In this document: one piece after another, positions 1-8,253 of the stretch | How positions within the stretch are numbered: the first letter of the stretch is position 1 | Layout: each line of letters opens with the position of its first letter | Assembly: GCA_002085035.1 (NCBI GenBank) | Contig: MZGM01000083.1 | Location: 1 to 11,666 of the forward strand | Direction: 5' to 3' | DNA from: Candidatus Zhuqueibacterota bacterium 4484_219 | GTDB taxonomy: Bacteria; Zhuqueibacterota; JdFR-76; 4484-219 | Length of the DNA stretch: 11,666 nt | The notes under the pieces: generated by a model | Told to the model about the DNA's origin: nothing | Seen by the model: only the letters and a program-made list of their open reading frames with translations | Databases searched by the model: none | Program-made: the position numbers and the translations under genes

Positions 1-566
1 TTATTTTTGGCAAAATACTTGGCACCTTGGGAAAATTCTTCAGGGTGATCTGCGCGGCCTGAATCTTCTCCATCAAACAGGACAATATCGATCCCATTAG
101 GACACGGATGTGATTTTAATAAACGGGCAATTTCTAACAGCACAGCCACCCCTGATGCTCCATCGTTTGCGCCAATAATAGGCTTGTTGTGATTTTGGGG
201 ATCTGGGTCCATATCCGCCCAGGGTCGAGTGTCCCAATGAGCAGCCAGTAAGATACGCTTCTTCTGTTTTCCAAATGAAGCAATAATATTGTGTAAGATC
301 AACTGCTGTTTTGTCTGATAATTTGTGAATGGGAAAGGCTGCAGACGTACCTTATCAGCAAACTTTGAAAGCTCATCTACTAAAAATTGACGTGTTTTTT
401 GATGAGCAGTTGAACCAGGTGGCCGGGGCCCAAATTCACACTGCTTAAGCAAATAGTTGTATGCTTGCCGGGCATCGAACTGAGGTACCGTCTGGCCGGA
501 ACAAGAAGAAACCAAAATTCCTATAACCAAACTACTAACACTTATTATGAAACTACGATTGTGCAT
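1..566 (-). CDS. M28-family metallopeptidase-like lipoprotein, probable glutaminyl-peptide cyclotransferase (partial, C-terminus beyond the window)
   Basis: Reading leftward from an ATG at 566-564, 188 codons are open to the window edge, so the C-terminal part (about 40% in this family) is missing. Residues 1-22 form a lipoprotein signal: a hydrophobic stretch ending in VSSC, with Cys22 as the likely lipidated residue, which suggests an inner- or outer-membrane lipoprotein facing the periplasm. The M28 core follows: AAHWDTRPWAD with His110, GANDGASG with Asp135, and FDGED with Glu167/Asp168. These are the usual zinc-binding and catalytic positions. The HWDTRP and DGEDxG wording is that of bacterial glutaminyl cyclases, which convert N-terminal Gln to pyroglutamate, more than of M28 aminopeptidases. 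That assignment is from family knowledge. The start lies 22 nt after the sprA stop on the same strand, so co-transcription is likely. No clear Shine-Dalgarno precedes the ATG. In the same frame an upstream stop (TGA, at 614-612) leaves no better start. M28 family: confident. Cyclase activity: probable. Confidence 0.82.
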   Translation of the reverse strand, partial: MHNRSFIISVSSLVIGILVSSCSGQTVPQFDARQAYNYLLKQCEFGPRPPGSTAHQKTRQFLVDELSKFADKVRLQPFPFTNYQTKQQLILHNIIASFGKQKKRILLAAHWDTRPWADMDPDPQNHNKPIIGANDGASGVAVLLEIARLLKSHPCPNGIDIVLFDGEDSGRADHPEEFSQGAKYFAKN

Positions 567-588
567 TTTAATTTTATTTGGGATTATT

Positions 589-3500
589 TTATCGTCCAGT
601 GATGCTAATATTCACATTAATACCAAATTCCTTAATAGCAGTCTCGCCGGCCAACTTGCTTTTGTTTTTGCCTATTTCAAAATGTACGCCGCCTCTCACT
701 GTAGAGCTGAAGGAATACGTAAGTTTGGGGGCAATCGACCATTTTTCGTTACAGGCAGTTTCTACGTAGGTGCCGTGTTCTCCCCGCATGATTTCCATAT
801 TATTTTGAATCTTTTTGTTTTTGAATGGCCATATTGGAAGTGGAATTTTGAATCCGCCACTTTTAGAATAATTTACAGTCAACATAAAGTTTTCATTTCT
901 ATGCCGGCTGCCACCTTTACCACCACTTCTGCTCATCGTCTCAGAACTTGATTTGTTGTATTGTAGATTAACGTTGATTCCTTTTTTTAGTACCATGGTC
1001 AATCCCAGGAATGGACGAAAATCGCAATCAAAACTCTCGCCAGTAATACTGGTTTTCTTGCCATACCACTTAGTCACCTTACGACCCGTACGGCTGTGAT
1101 CTAATGAAACACGGTCGGCAAAAAAGCTAAACAGTGCCAATTTTTCCAGACCACTCCAGCGCACTGTCCAATCAGGAAAATTAACGTACTTATCTTTGAT
1201 CTTCAGACGTGTTTCTGTAATTGTACCAGTTGTCTGAGTTGTGGAAGTGGAGGAGTTGTTGTAATTGTATTTTAGGCTTATCGAAAGATTTCGAGTGACT
1301 GAAATACTGGTTTGGGCTGAAAGGTCGTAACTTAATCCCTGCGAACTTCGACTGGTGAAACCCACACTGGTTGCAGTTTCTACCCCCGGATTAAAGGTTT
1401 TACCAATCTGATAGGCAAAACAAGGGACCCCCTGCAGCCCAAAATTATTGGAGGAACGTCGCTGAGAATAGCGAATTGAAATTGGTTGAATCTTGGAAAA
1501 CAAATTGCGAAACAGTTTCAAGAAATCTATCTTGGGCAAAGCTTTATTCTTCTCCTCGGTTTTTTTCTCTTGCTCCTTTGTTTCCAACTTTTGGGATAGT
1601 TTTTTATCGTGCTTTTTCTTTTCGGCGAAGCGCCTTGGTGGAATTGTGGAAGTACGCTTAGTTTTCCGAGTACGACCAGTAAGTTTTTTAAAAAGCGATT
1701 TTGGAGTAAACGTCAGACTACTACTGAGGTTATTATTTACACTAGCTCTCTGGCCGGTTTTCTTTTGCTGAATATTATTATCCCAACTAAAGGTAGTTCC
1801 GTAAGTGAAGTTAATACTCAACCAACTAAAAAGATTGGGGCTGTATCTAGAATTAATTTGCTGTTTAATACCGGTCATTACACCAAAGTTGCCCTTAAGA
1901 ATTTCAGCCGGGTTCTGCACTCTGCGCAAATCGTTAGTACATGACCTAGAAAAATCTACTGAAACACTTTTGAATGGCTGCATACTGACAGCGTATCTTT
2001 GATCGATGATGAAATTATATTTGGATTTTTCCATTCCGTTACGATTCAGTGCGAAATTTTTTGCCCGATTGGTAGAAATTTTGTAGCTTACCTTCTTGGG
2101 GAGATAATAAAACTCGATACCAGTTAGTTTGTTGAGGATTGGCTTATTACCAAGCCAGCCAAATGGTTTAAAGTGACTGGTAGCATCAATTCTTAAATCG
2201 TAGTTAAAGCTACCAATATTAGTACGATTAGTGGATTTTTGGTAGATTGGATTACTCATTCGGGAAGTGGCCATACTCCAGGCAAGCTCCATATTGTCGA
2301 TGGTGTATTTAAAGATTGGATTGCGCGAGCGACGAGCTTTCTTTAAAGAGATGCTCAAGTTAGAACGATTGTTAATGTTTTTAATAGTTTCCAACAGGCT
2401 ATCGGAAATGGTTCTCTGACTCACAATGATATCACTTCCGGGGAAATACTTGGGAGTAGATTCACTGTTAGAGTACCCCACCGAAATTGGGATCGACAAA
2501 CCCAGACCATTATTAGGAAGGAATTTTTCCAGGCTAAATCTACCATTGACACTGATTCCCGAACGATCGTCTTTTTTGCCGAAACGTTCATTAACCGTGT
2601 GGAAGTCGGCGTCTATACGATTAAACTCGGCATTGATGCTGCCAATATCAGCCAATTTAACCTCAGCCCGGACCCGCATGGCCATACCCTTATCTTTCTT
2701 CACGTCAGTTAGACGTAACTCATTAAGCCAAATTTCACCATTGAAAGGAATGTAGCCGTGAAGATTTTTCACTCCTACAACAAGTTCTTTAATTCTGGAT
2801 ATGGACGGTGTGCCCACAACACGATAAAGCTTACCATCGGGAAGCTCTCGAAACAGATGTCCCTGTGCATCCAAACAACTGGTAGAATCAGCCAATTTTA
2901 AAGCAGTAAGTTCAACGAAATCAATTACCATCTCATTACGCTTATCCCACTTCGGGTAAACCCGTTCACGGAATTCATAGTAATTTTTTTCATCGTAGCC
3001 AAAACGAAAAATGAGTTCTACCCAACTGGAATCTTCCCGAATATGTGTACCAAAGAGGTCTTTACCGTAAATGAACATTTTCATCTTATTGTAATCGCGA
3101 AAATCCACAGGTTGAAAGAATGTTTTGTGAATAATACCATTAGCCCCCGGGGGTAAGTTTTCAACTTTCAATACCAGTGCTTGTTCTTTAGCGACCACAT
3201 TGCTGATGCGATCGCGTACGCCACTTACTCCTGGAGGGGGGGTGTAGTCAGGATTCTCATGAGTATTGACAACAGTAACAGCTACCGTGGTGTCGTTATT
3301 AGCATCATAGTCGCTGGTATCAGAAAGTGCCACACCCAGCTCTTGCCATTCATTGCCCACCAGGTTGATTTCCGCGATTCGTAACCAGTTTTCGGTTGAA
3401 AAGCCATCCACCCAAATGCGCACATATTCAATCAATGACCATTGAGGGTTGCCCACTATTTTTGTAACCTTGGATAGGGGGATACGATACAGACGCCAGC

Positions 3501-6500
3501 CATAAGGATTGTTCTGTCCCCCGGCAATGTAGACGGTATCAGGGCTGGTTTTATCCAGGGAAAACGAGTATTCAAAATAGCTATTGCGGAGATCAACGTC
3601 TCCATTTTGATTGAGATCCTCGGTGTCAGGAAAACGTCCCTCAGCGCCGTTTGCATTGCCTTCAGTACCATTATTAGCATTGCCAGCCGCATAATGCCAG
3701 TCATCATAACTCCAGGGTTCTGAGGGCTGTTTTACCATATCACCATTCAAATCCCAAAAATCGTAGGGGGTTGCACGCTTTACACCATTCACTATCTGAA
3801 TAGTAGCAGCTTCGTGGGGGTAGAAGGGATCTGGAGGATCCGGACCGGCTACTCCATCAAGTCCAACATCTTCGTCATCATCCAAATAACCATTGCGGAT
3901 GCCATTACGTTTGAGGTCTTCCGTATCCAGTGCTCCATTAGGAATAGCATCTTCAGAAATTTGTCCAAAATCGATGTGTAATCGTCCTGCATCGCCTTGG
4001 ACCCATACTTCCAGAAACTTACTTGTGGTCTGATCAGCGTACCCGGCTGGTAAAGCTCGCATAATCCCCCCCCAAGAATGGGTTCCATATTCAACTTTAG
4101 GCTCAAATTTCAGATGCAATACGTGTACTACTCGGGGAGTAGCACTGGTGGCTTCTTCCATACCTTTGGCCTTTTCTGGCCAAATCTGAGCAATAGGTAC
4201 CTGTTCATAGGGGTTGTACCAGAGCAAAAATCCCCGGCTTTCGTTCTTGGTAGCGTCTGCCAAATCATTGTAACCTGGAAACTCATCGATTTCGGCGGGC
4301 ACACTGGAAATAGCCCAACCTGCTTGCATAATACCAAGCGGGGTTTCTCGCTTGGCTGGCTCAAAATCATCGATGTAAGCCACACCGTTATTGTCGCCAG
4401 TAGCGGGGTTGTTCTGGGTATTCGGGTTGGGAATGATCTGAGCTAACTCTGCCTCAAACTGAAGCTTAGAGGGTGCTTTGGTCTGGACAATAGGTAACGC
4501 ATCTAAAGCATGGGTGAGAAAAGCGGGTTCAAAATTCAGTGCAGTATTCAGATCCCAGACAAGGTTACGCATGGGGCCACCTCTTCCTACACGGATCTTT
4601 TGGTCTAACGTACTCTGACTGAGATACAGCAGCGTACCTCCGATGAACGAATTGTTAGGAAGTTCATAGTCCCAGCGCATCCCCATCAAGGTCCGCCGGT
4701 CAATTTGTAGAATTTGGTTACTTTCATAAGTAATTTCTAGCCTGGCATTGGGATCGGTAGCTCCTTCAGCGAGAAGAGTCAGGTTACCGGTTGTGTAATC
4801 GATAATATAATCTTTCCCCTTGCTTAATCGGCGTCCATTAAGGACAACCTCTTCACTATTTTCAATAACGTTCCATCCCAGGTTGTAAGTAGTTTGACGG
4901 ATCTTAGCTTTAACAGAGATGTAAAAGTTACTCGCTGCAGCGATGACTCGGTTGTCAGTGGTATCGTAAATAGCGGGTACTCGTTTTGTTGAATCCAGCA
5001 AAGTAGGGCCTTCAGGATCGAAAGGACGCAAGTCTGGGAAAATAAGTTCCCCCCTTGCCCAATTTATGATATTCGGATCGTCATCCAAAATATTATCTGG
5101 ATTGGGATTTCCGTTTTCATCGCGTTTGTCCAGTCCAAATATTTGCAGGTAGGATACTGGCTTTCCATTTACAAGTTGAGTTTCTTCTGGCAGCCCTGAA
5201 CGTTTGAGGTATATTTTTAACTCAAATCCATTCTTGTCTATATTCTTTGCTCCCAAATAGTAAACATTTCTCCATTCCAGATCCCACGTATAGTCCGAAG
5301 GTAAAGGAACTCGAGGTCGAAGTAACTGAAGAATAATGGTGTTATTGCCAGTATCTACAAAGTCGATGTCGCCCACTTGGTTACCACTGGTATCGCGGTA
5401 AGCCACAGCTAATACCTGTCCTTCTTGTAGAGGAGTTTCCAGAGCGATGTAGCCCAGCTCACGATCCACAAAATAATCTGCAGTGGGTTCCATCCGTAAA
5501 AAATAGCCTCGATAATGTTCCTGGTCCTGGCGTGTTGTGTCCGGATTTTGGGGGTTGGCACCTTCTGGATAAGCAATTGCCCAACCTCGGATAGAACCAG
5601 CCTGGTTTTCATAACGGGATTCTGATTTGTAAACTTCTATTCGACTGATAACCCGACTTGGGTCATACAGATGATTTCCATTTTCGTCCAGGTGCTTAAA
5701 GTTTTCTCGATATTCTTTGTTGAGGAAAAAGTAGGTGCCACGTCGATATTGGTAATCCTGGATTTTGTGTTTGTCTTCAGAGCTACCACCAGTGATGGAT
5801 AACTTCTTTTTTTCTCCTTTTTCCTGGCTGGCAATGGTAGTGAGTTTTAGGTTTCCCAGATGCATGTTGGCTTTAATACCAAATAGTCCGGAATTTTTAC
5901 CACTGAAGGTAACAAAACGAGTAGCCGGTAGAGATAGAGCTACATTGCCTGCCTCGATGCTTTCGATGATTTCATCCTCGAAGCCTTTATATTCTAGCCG
6001 AATGGAGTTCTCAAATTCAAAAGGGCGTTCGCTATCCTGATCCACAAAAACGTGAACCTTTCGTCCCACGTTTCCTTTAACTGTAAATCGCTGTGTTTGT
6101 TGCATCTTGAAGTTGTAATCTGAAGATCGATTGTAAGCGGTTTTCACTTGACTGCGCTTTTCGTGGCGCAAGCCACCATCAATGGTTATGTTGCCGGTTA
6201 CATGCAATCCTACCGCTGCACCTCCAAAAATCCGCTGAAAGGCTTGGCTTTTGATAGGAATAGGTATGTCGAACCCCACACCTTGAGCACGCCCCTGTTG
6301 GGTCTGGCTAACAAGATATTTTTCAAAATTGCTTGCTCGCCATGATTCCTGGTTTTCATAGTGACACCGAAGATGAAGATATTCGGAAAAGGGTAGGATT
6401 GCTGGCAGGCGGAAAAAGGGGGCATCTAAAAACTTTTCGGAGATTATTACATATCGATAGCTGGAATCAATTTCCACACTCCGCTTGTAACCAGGCAGAT

Positions 6501-6702
6501 TGTTCTTTAGATAGGGGCGACCATTACGAATCCAGGACAGCCCCAAATAGGCGGTTTGATTGAGAGGCGCTATTGCATAATTGTTCGTGTCTACTCGTAT
6601 GCCCACTGAACCATCTGCAGGGAACACCACAACACTGTGAAATCCAACGCCAAAAATTACCACCCACAAAAGGAGGAATTTTTGTACATCTCGCCTTTGC
6701 AT
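589..6702 (-). CDS. sprA: SprA-family outer-membrane translocon of the type IX secretion system
   Basis: This 2037-residue protein is somewhat shorter than the roughly 2400 residues of flavobacterial SprA. SprA (Sov in Porphyromonas) forms the very large outer-membrane beta-barrel through which T9SS cargo leaves the cell. Residues 1 to about 30 are a signal peptide, probably cleaved after FPA. The N-terminal third carries SprA signatures near residues 200-290 (VFVDQDSERPFEF, SLPATRFVTFSGKNSGLFGIKA) and near 400 (RGWAIAYPEGANPQNPDTTR). The middle holds YIDDFEP (near 775), DEDVGLDG (near 945), WRLYRIPL and VRIWVDG (near 1060-1085), and IWLNELRLTDV (near 1328). The C-terminal third is rich in alternating, Asn/Ser-heavy barrel strands and ends in NVNISITGR. 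Two oddities are Asp/Asn-rich calcium-type loops and a Lys/Glu/Arg block near residues 1672-1722. The ATG at 6702-6700 is chosen because it begins the signal peptide; its ribosome site is weak. The rest of the T9SS (PorK-N, SprE, SprT) is not in the window. Function is assigned by family resemblance. Confidence 0.93.
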   Translation of the reverse strand: MQRRDVQKFLLLWVVIFGVGFHSVVVFPADGSVGIRVDTNNYAIAPLNQTAYLGLSWIRNGRPYLKNNLPGYKRSVEIDSSYRYVIISEKFLDAPFFRLPAILPFSEYLHLRCHYENQESWRASNFEKYLVSQTQQGRAQGVGFDIPIPIKSQAFQRIFGGAAVGLHVTGNITIDGGLRHEKRSQVKTAYNRSSDYNFKMQQTQRFTVKGNVGRKVHVFVDQDSERPFEFENSIRLEYKGFEDEIIESIEAGNVALSLPATRFVTFSGKNSGLFGIKANMHLGNLKLTTIASQEKGEKKKLSITGGSSEDKHKIQDYQYRRGTYFFLNKEYRENFKHLDENGNHLYDPSRVISRIEVYKSESRYENQAGSIRGWAIAYPEGANPQNPDTTRQDQEHYRGYFLRMEPTADYFVDRELGYIALETPLQEGQVLAVAYRDTSGNQVGDIDFVDTGNNTIILQLLRPRVPLPSDYTWDLEWRNVYYLGAKNIDKNGFELKIYLKRSGLPEETQLVNGKPVSYLQIFGLDKRDENGNPNPDNILDDDPNIINWARGELIFPDLRPFDPEGPTLLDSTKRVPAIYDTTDNRVIAAASNFYISVKAKIRQTTYNLGWNVIENSEEVVLNGRRLSKGKDYIIDYTTGNLTLLAEGATDPNARLEITYESNQILQIDRRTLMGMRWDYELPNNSFIGGTLLYLSQSTLDQKIRVGRGGPMRNLVWDLNTALNFEPAFLTHALDALPIVQTKAPSKLQFEAELAQIIPNPNTQNNPATGDNNGVAYIDDFEPAKRETPLGIMQAGWAISSVPAEIDEFPGYNDLADATKNESRGFLLWYNPYEQVPIAQIWPEKAKGMEEATSATPRVVHVLHLKFEPKVEYGTHSWGGIMRALPAGYADQTTSKFLEVWVQGDAGRLHIDFGQISEDAIPNGALDTEDLKRNGIRNGYLDDDEDVGLDGVAGPDPPDPFYPHEAATIQIVNGVKRATPYDFWDLNGDMVKQPSEPWSYDDWHYAAGNANNGTEGNANGAEGRFPDTEDLNQNGDVDLRNSYFEYSFSLDKTSPDTVYIAGGQNNPYGWRLYRIPLSKVTKIVGNPQWSLIEYVRIWVDGFSTENWLRIAEINLVGNEWQELGVALSDTSDYDANNDTTVAVTVVNTHENPDYTPPPGVSGVRDRISNVVAKEQALVLKVENLPPGANGIIHKTFFQPVDFRDYNKMKMFIYGKDLFGTHIREDSSWVELIFRFGYDEKNYYEFRERVYPKWDKRNEMVIDFVELTALKLADSTSCLDAQGHLFRELPDGKLYRVVGTPSISRIKELVVGVKNLHGYIPFNGEIWLNELRLTDVKKDKGMAMRVRAEVKLADIGSINAEFNRIDADFHTVNERFGKKDDRSGISVNGRFSLEKFLPNNGLGLSIPISVGYSNSESTPKYFPGSDIIVSQRTISDSLLETIKNINNRSNLSISLKKARRSRNPIFKYTIDNMELAWSMATSRMSNPIYQKSTNRTNIGSFNYDLRIDATSHFKPFGWLGNKPILNKLTGIEFYYLPKKVSYKISTNRAKNFALNRNGMEKSKYNFIIDQRYAVSMQPFKSVSVDFSRSCTNDLRRVQNPAEILKGNFGVMTGIKQQINSRYSPNLFSWLSINFTYGTTFSWDNNIQQKKTGQRASVNNNLSSSLTFTPKSLFKKLTGRTRKTKRTSTIPPRRFAEKKKHDKKLSQKLETKEQEKKTEEKNKALPKIDFLKLFRNLFSKIQPISIRYSQRRSSNNFGLQGVPCFAYQIGKTFNPGVETATSVGFTSRSSQGLSYDLSAQTSISVTRNLSISLKYNYNNSSTSTTQTTGTITETRLKIKDKYVNFPDWTVRWSGLEKLALFSFFADRVSLDHSRTGRKVTKWYGKKTSITGESFDCDFRPFLGLTMVLKKGINVNLQYNKSSSETMSRSGGKGGSRHRNENFMLTVNYSKSGGFKIPLPIWPFKNKKIQNNMEIMRGEHGTYVETACNEKWSIAPKLTYSFSSTVRGGVHFEIGKNKSKLAGETAIKEFGINVNISITGR

Positions 6703-6773
6703 GGATTGATCTATTTACTCTAGAAATTTTGGATGGAGCTTTCAGCCTCGTTAGAAAGTCGGCGATTGGTAAT

Positions 6774-6801
6774 TTCATAAAAACTTGTAACACTTTATCA
6801 A
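6774..6801 (-). promoter_or_regulatory. candidate sigma70-like promoter for sprA
   Basis: On the minus strand, TTGATA (6801-6796) and TATGAA (6779-6774) are separated by 16 nt and lie about 70 nt upstream of the sprA ATG. The spacing and boxes are acceptable for a housekeeping promoter. The region is AT-rich, so a chance match is likely. If the organism uses the Bacteroidota sigma factor, with its TAnnTTTG-type -7 box, this assignment would be wrong. Confidence 0.22.
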
Positions 6802-6898
6802 ATAGATGTGTTCCCTCCATTAATTTGGTTCAGCAGTTATTACTGAGTTTAAAGTTAGCAAAAATGTAGGGAAATAGCAAGAGAAAAATTTTTTTATG

Positions 6899-6928
6899 TT
6901 GAATTTGTATGGATAAAATCACTATATT
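6899..6928 (+). promoter_or_regulatory. candidate sigma70-like promoter for the lptF-lptG operon
   Basis: TTGAAT (6899-6904) and TATATT (6923-6928) are 18 nt apart, which would start a transcript near 6935, directly before the open lptF frame begins at 6943. If real, the message would have no room for the missing 5' end of lptF and translation would begin at a non-ATG codon. This is a weak call in AT-rich DNA. Confidence 0.28.
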
Positions 6929-7008
6929 AACAACGTAAGTAAAGACGGACTTCGGATTTCGGTAGGATTTTAAGCCGGGGGCTAAAACTCACAGTCATTC
7001 TGGAATTT

Positions 7009-8253
7009 TTGGCCCTTAATCTGGCGTGGATTATAGCCCTGGCTGTACCAATGTCAGTTTTAGTAGCCACACTATCAACTTTTGGACGATTATCTGCTGA
7101 CAACGAAATCACCGCCATCAAAAGCTCAGGAATTAACTTTTTTCAAATTTTGTTGCCCATACTGATTGCCGCCAGCATTTTGACGGTTATAATGATTGAA
7201 TTTAATGATAAAATCCTTCCAGACCTTAATCACCGCGCCAGACTGCTGAGCAGGGACATTTTCCGCAAACGACCCACTCTAAAACTGGAACCTAAAGTGG
7301 TTTTCTCTGATCTTCCCCATATGAATATCCTGGTACAAGAAATAGAAGAAAAAGGGGACTCTGCCAATATCAGAGGAGTTGTCATAGATGAACGTAATAA
7401 TAGCAGATTGAGCAAAACAATCCTGGCCAAATCAGGAGTTATTAAATTTGATTTTAACAGCGAACGCCTGATTATGACCCTGTACGATGGTGAAATTCAC
7501 GAGATCGACACCGAAAATTTTAGCAATTACCGATGGATGCAATTTGAGAAATATAAAATCGCAGTGAATATTCCCGATTTAACCCTGAAGCGCAGTAAAG
7601 CAGGTTCCCGAGGGGATCGGGAAAAAACCATAAAAATGATGCAAGCAGACATTCAAAATCATCGCCGGGCTATGCAGCGACAGAAACAAGTTCTGGCTAC
7701 TGTAATAACTAATGCTTTCAAGGAAACGTTTCCAGCCACTCTTCTGAAAAGCGCTTCCTTGGACGCTTCTGGTAACGTTCCTGTCGATATCCAAACAATT
7801 CATCTCAGTAGAGGGCAACTTTCGTCTTTAATCAATAAATTGGAGCGTACACTCCATCAAATTCAAATGGGACAACAGGCGCTGGCCAACTACGACAAGT
7901 CTATTCACTCTTTACAAGTGGAAATTCACAAGAAGTATTCTATCCCCGCTGCCTGTATTGTTTTTGTTTTAATAGGAGCACCATTAGGAATCAAAACCCG
8001 AAAAGGAAATTTAGGAATAAGTAGCGGTATCAGTTTACTTTTTTTTGTGCTCTATTGGGTGTCTCTTATCGGTGGAGAGGAGTTGGCCGACCGTAGGCTA
8101 ATCAGCCCATTTTTAGCTATGTGGGGAGCTAACATCTTAGTAGGAACTGCCGGAATTTGTTTGGCTTATTACACAATAACAGAACGATCTCTCCTTCATT
8201 GGTTGGTGATACTACCAAAACGTTGGTTCAAAAAACAAAAAAGATTGCAATGA
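7009..8253 (+). CDS. lptF: LptF-like LPS export ABC transporter permease (YjgP/YjgQ family), N-terminally short
   Basis: LptF pairs with LptG in the inner membrane and, driven by the LptB ATPase, extracts LPS and passes it to the periplasmic Lpt bridge. The family signature is clear: ALAVPMSVLVATL followed by FGRLSADNEITAIKSSG. The 414 residues counted from a TTG at 7009 contain membrane segments near 5-25 and 45-67, a periplasmic beta domain near 70-175, and a charged helical insert near 195-300 that is predicted coiled-coil-like. Three further membrane segments lie near 311-330, 335-355 and 368-389, before a basic tail. The start is uncertain. The frame stays open back to 6943, and the codons from about 6958 (FGRILSRGL) still resemble the family. 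There is no ATG or GTG, and a stop at 6940-6942 blocks any extension. Aligned by eye with the LptG encoded here, about the first 30-40 residues, including transmembrane helix 1, are missing. A deletion, frameshift or assembly fault is possible. The stop overlaps the lptG start. Confidence 0.85.
   Translation: MALNLAWIIALAVPMSVLVATLSTFGRLSADNEITAIKSSGINFFQILLPILIAASILTVIMIEFNDKILPDLNHRARLLSRDIFRKRPTLKLEPKVVFSDLPHMNILVQEIEEKGDSANIRGVVIDERNNSRLSKTILAKSGVIKFDFNSERLIMTLYDGEIHEIDTENFSNYRWMQFEKYKIAVNIPDLTLKRSKAGSRGDREKTIKMMQADIQNHRRAMQRQKQVLATVITNAFKETFPATLLKSASLDASGNVPVDIQTIHLSRGQLSSLINKLERTLHQIQMGQQALANYDKSIHSLQVEIHKKYSIPAACIVFVLIGAPLGIKTRKGNLGISSGISLLFFVLYWVSLIGGEELADRRLISPFLAMWGANILVGTAGICLAYYTITERSLLHWLVILPKRWFKKQKRLQ

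Larger units (their letters stand above)
6703..6942. other. divergent intergenic region between sprA and lptF
   Basis: This AT-rich stretch separates the minus-strand sprA from the plus-strand lptF. All three plus frames were read. None contains the first transmembrane helix expected at the LptF N-terminus; every frame is broken by stops or encodes no hydrophobic helix. No protein, RNA gene or strong repeat was recognised. Weak promoter-like sequences face both ways. The last 60 nt (6881-6942) are notably A/T-rich. Confidence 0.6.

Noticed and set aside
547..951. Plus-strand open frame of 134 codons with a signal-peptide-like start
   Set aside because: It lies antisense to the end of sprA and the start of the M28 gene, both of which have clear family motifs.
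4078..4446. Plus-strand open frame of 122 codons inside sprA
   Set aside because: It is antisense to a conserved part of SprA (the YIDDFEP region) and shows no family motif.
6573..6869. Plus-strand open frame reaching into the sprA-lptF gap, considered as the missing lptF start
   Set aside because: It mostly mirrors the sprA signal-peptide region, shows no LptF-like helix, and stops about 75 nt before the lptF frame opens.
6968..6987. Small hairpin TTTTA-AGCC/GGCT-AAAA at the start of the lptF frame
   Set aside because: The same bases encode ILSRGLK, which fits the LptF family. No U-tract follows, so a terminator is unlikely; probably coincidence.
8157..8249. Upstream in-frame ATG that would add 31 residues to LptG
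   Set aside because: The extension overlaps the end of lptF, lacks family resemblance, and the ATG at 8250 gives the conserved N-terminus in an ATGA overlap.
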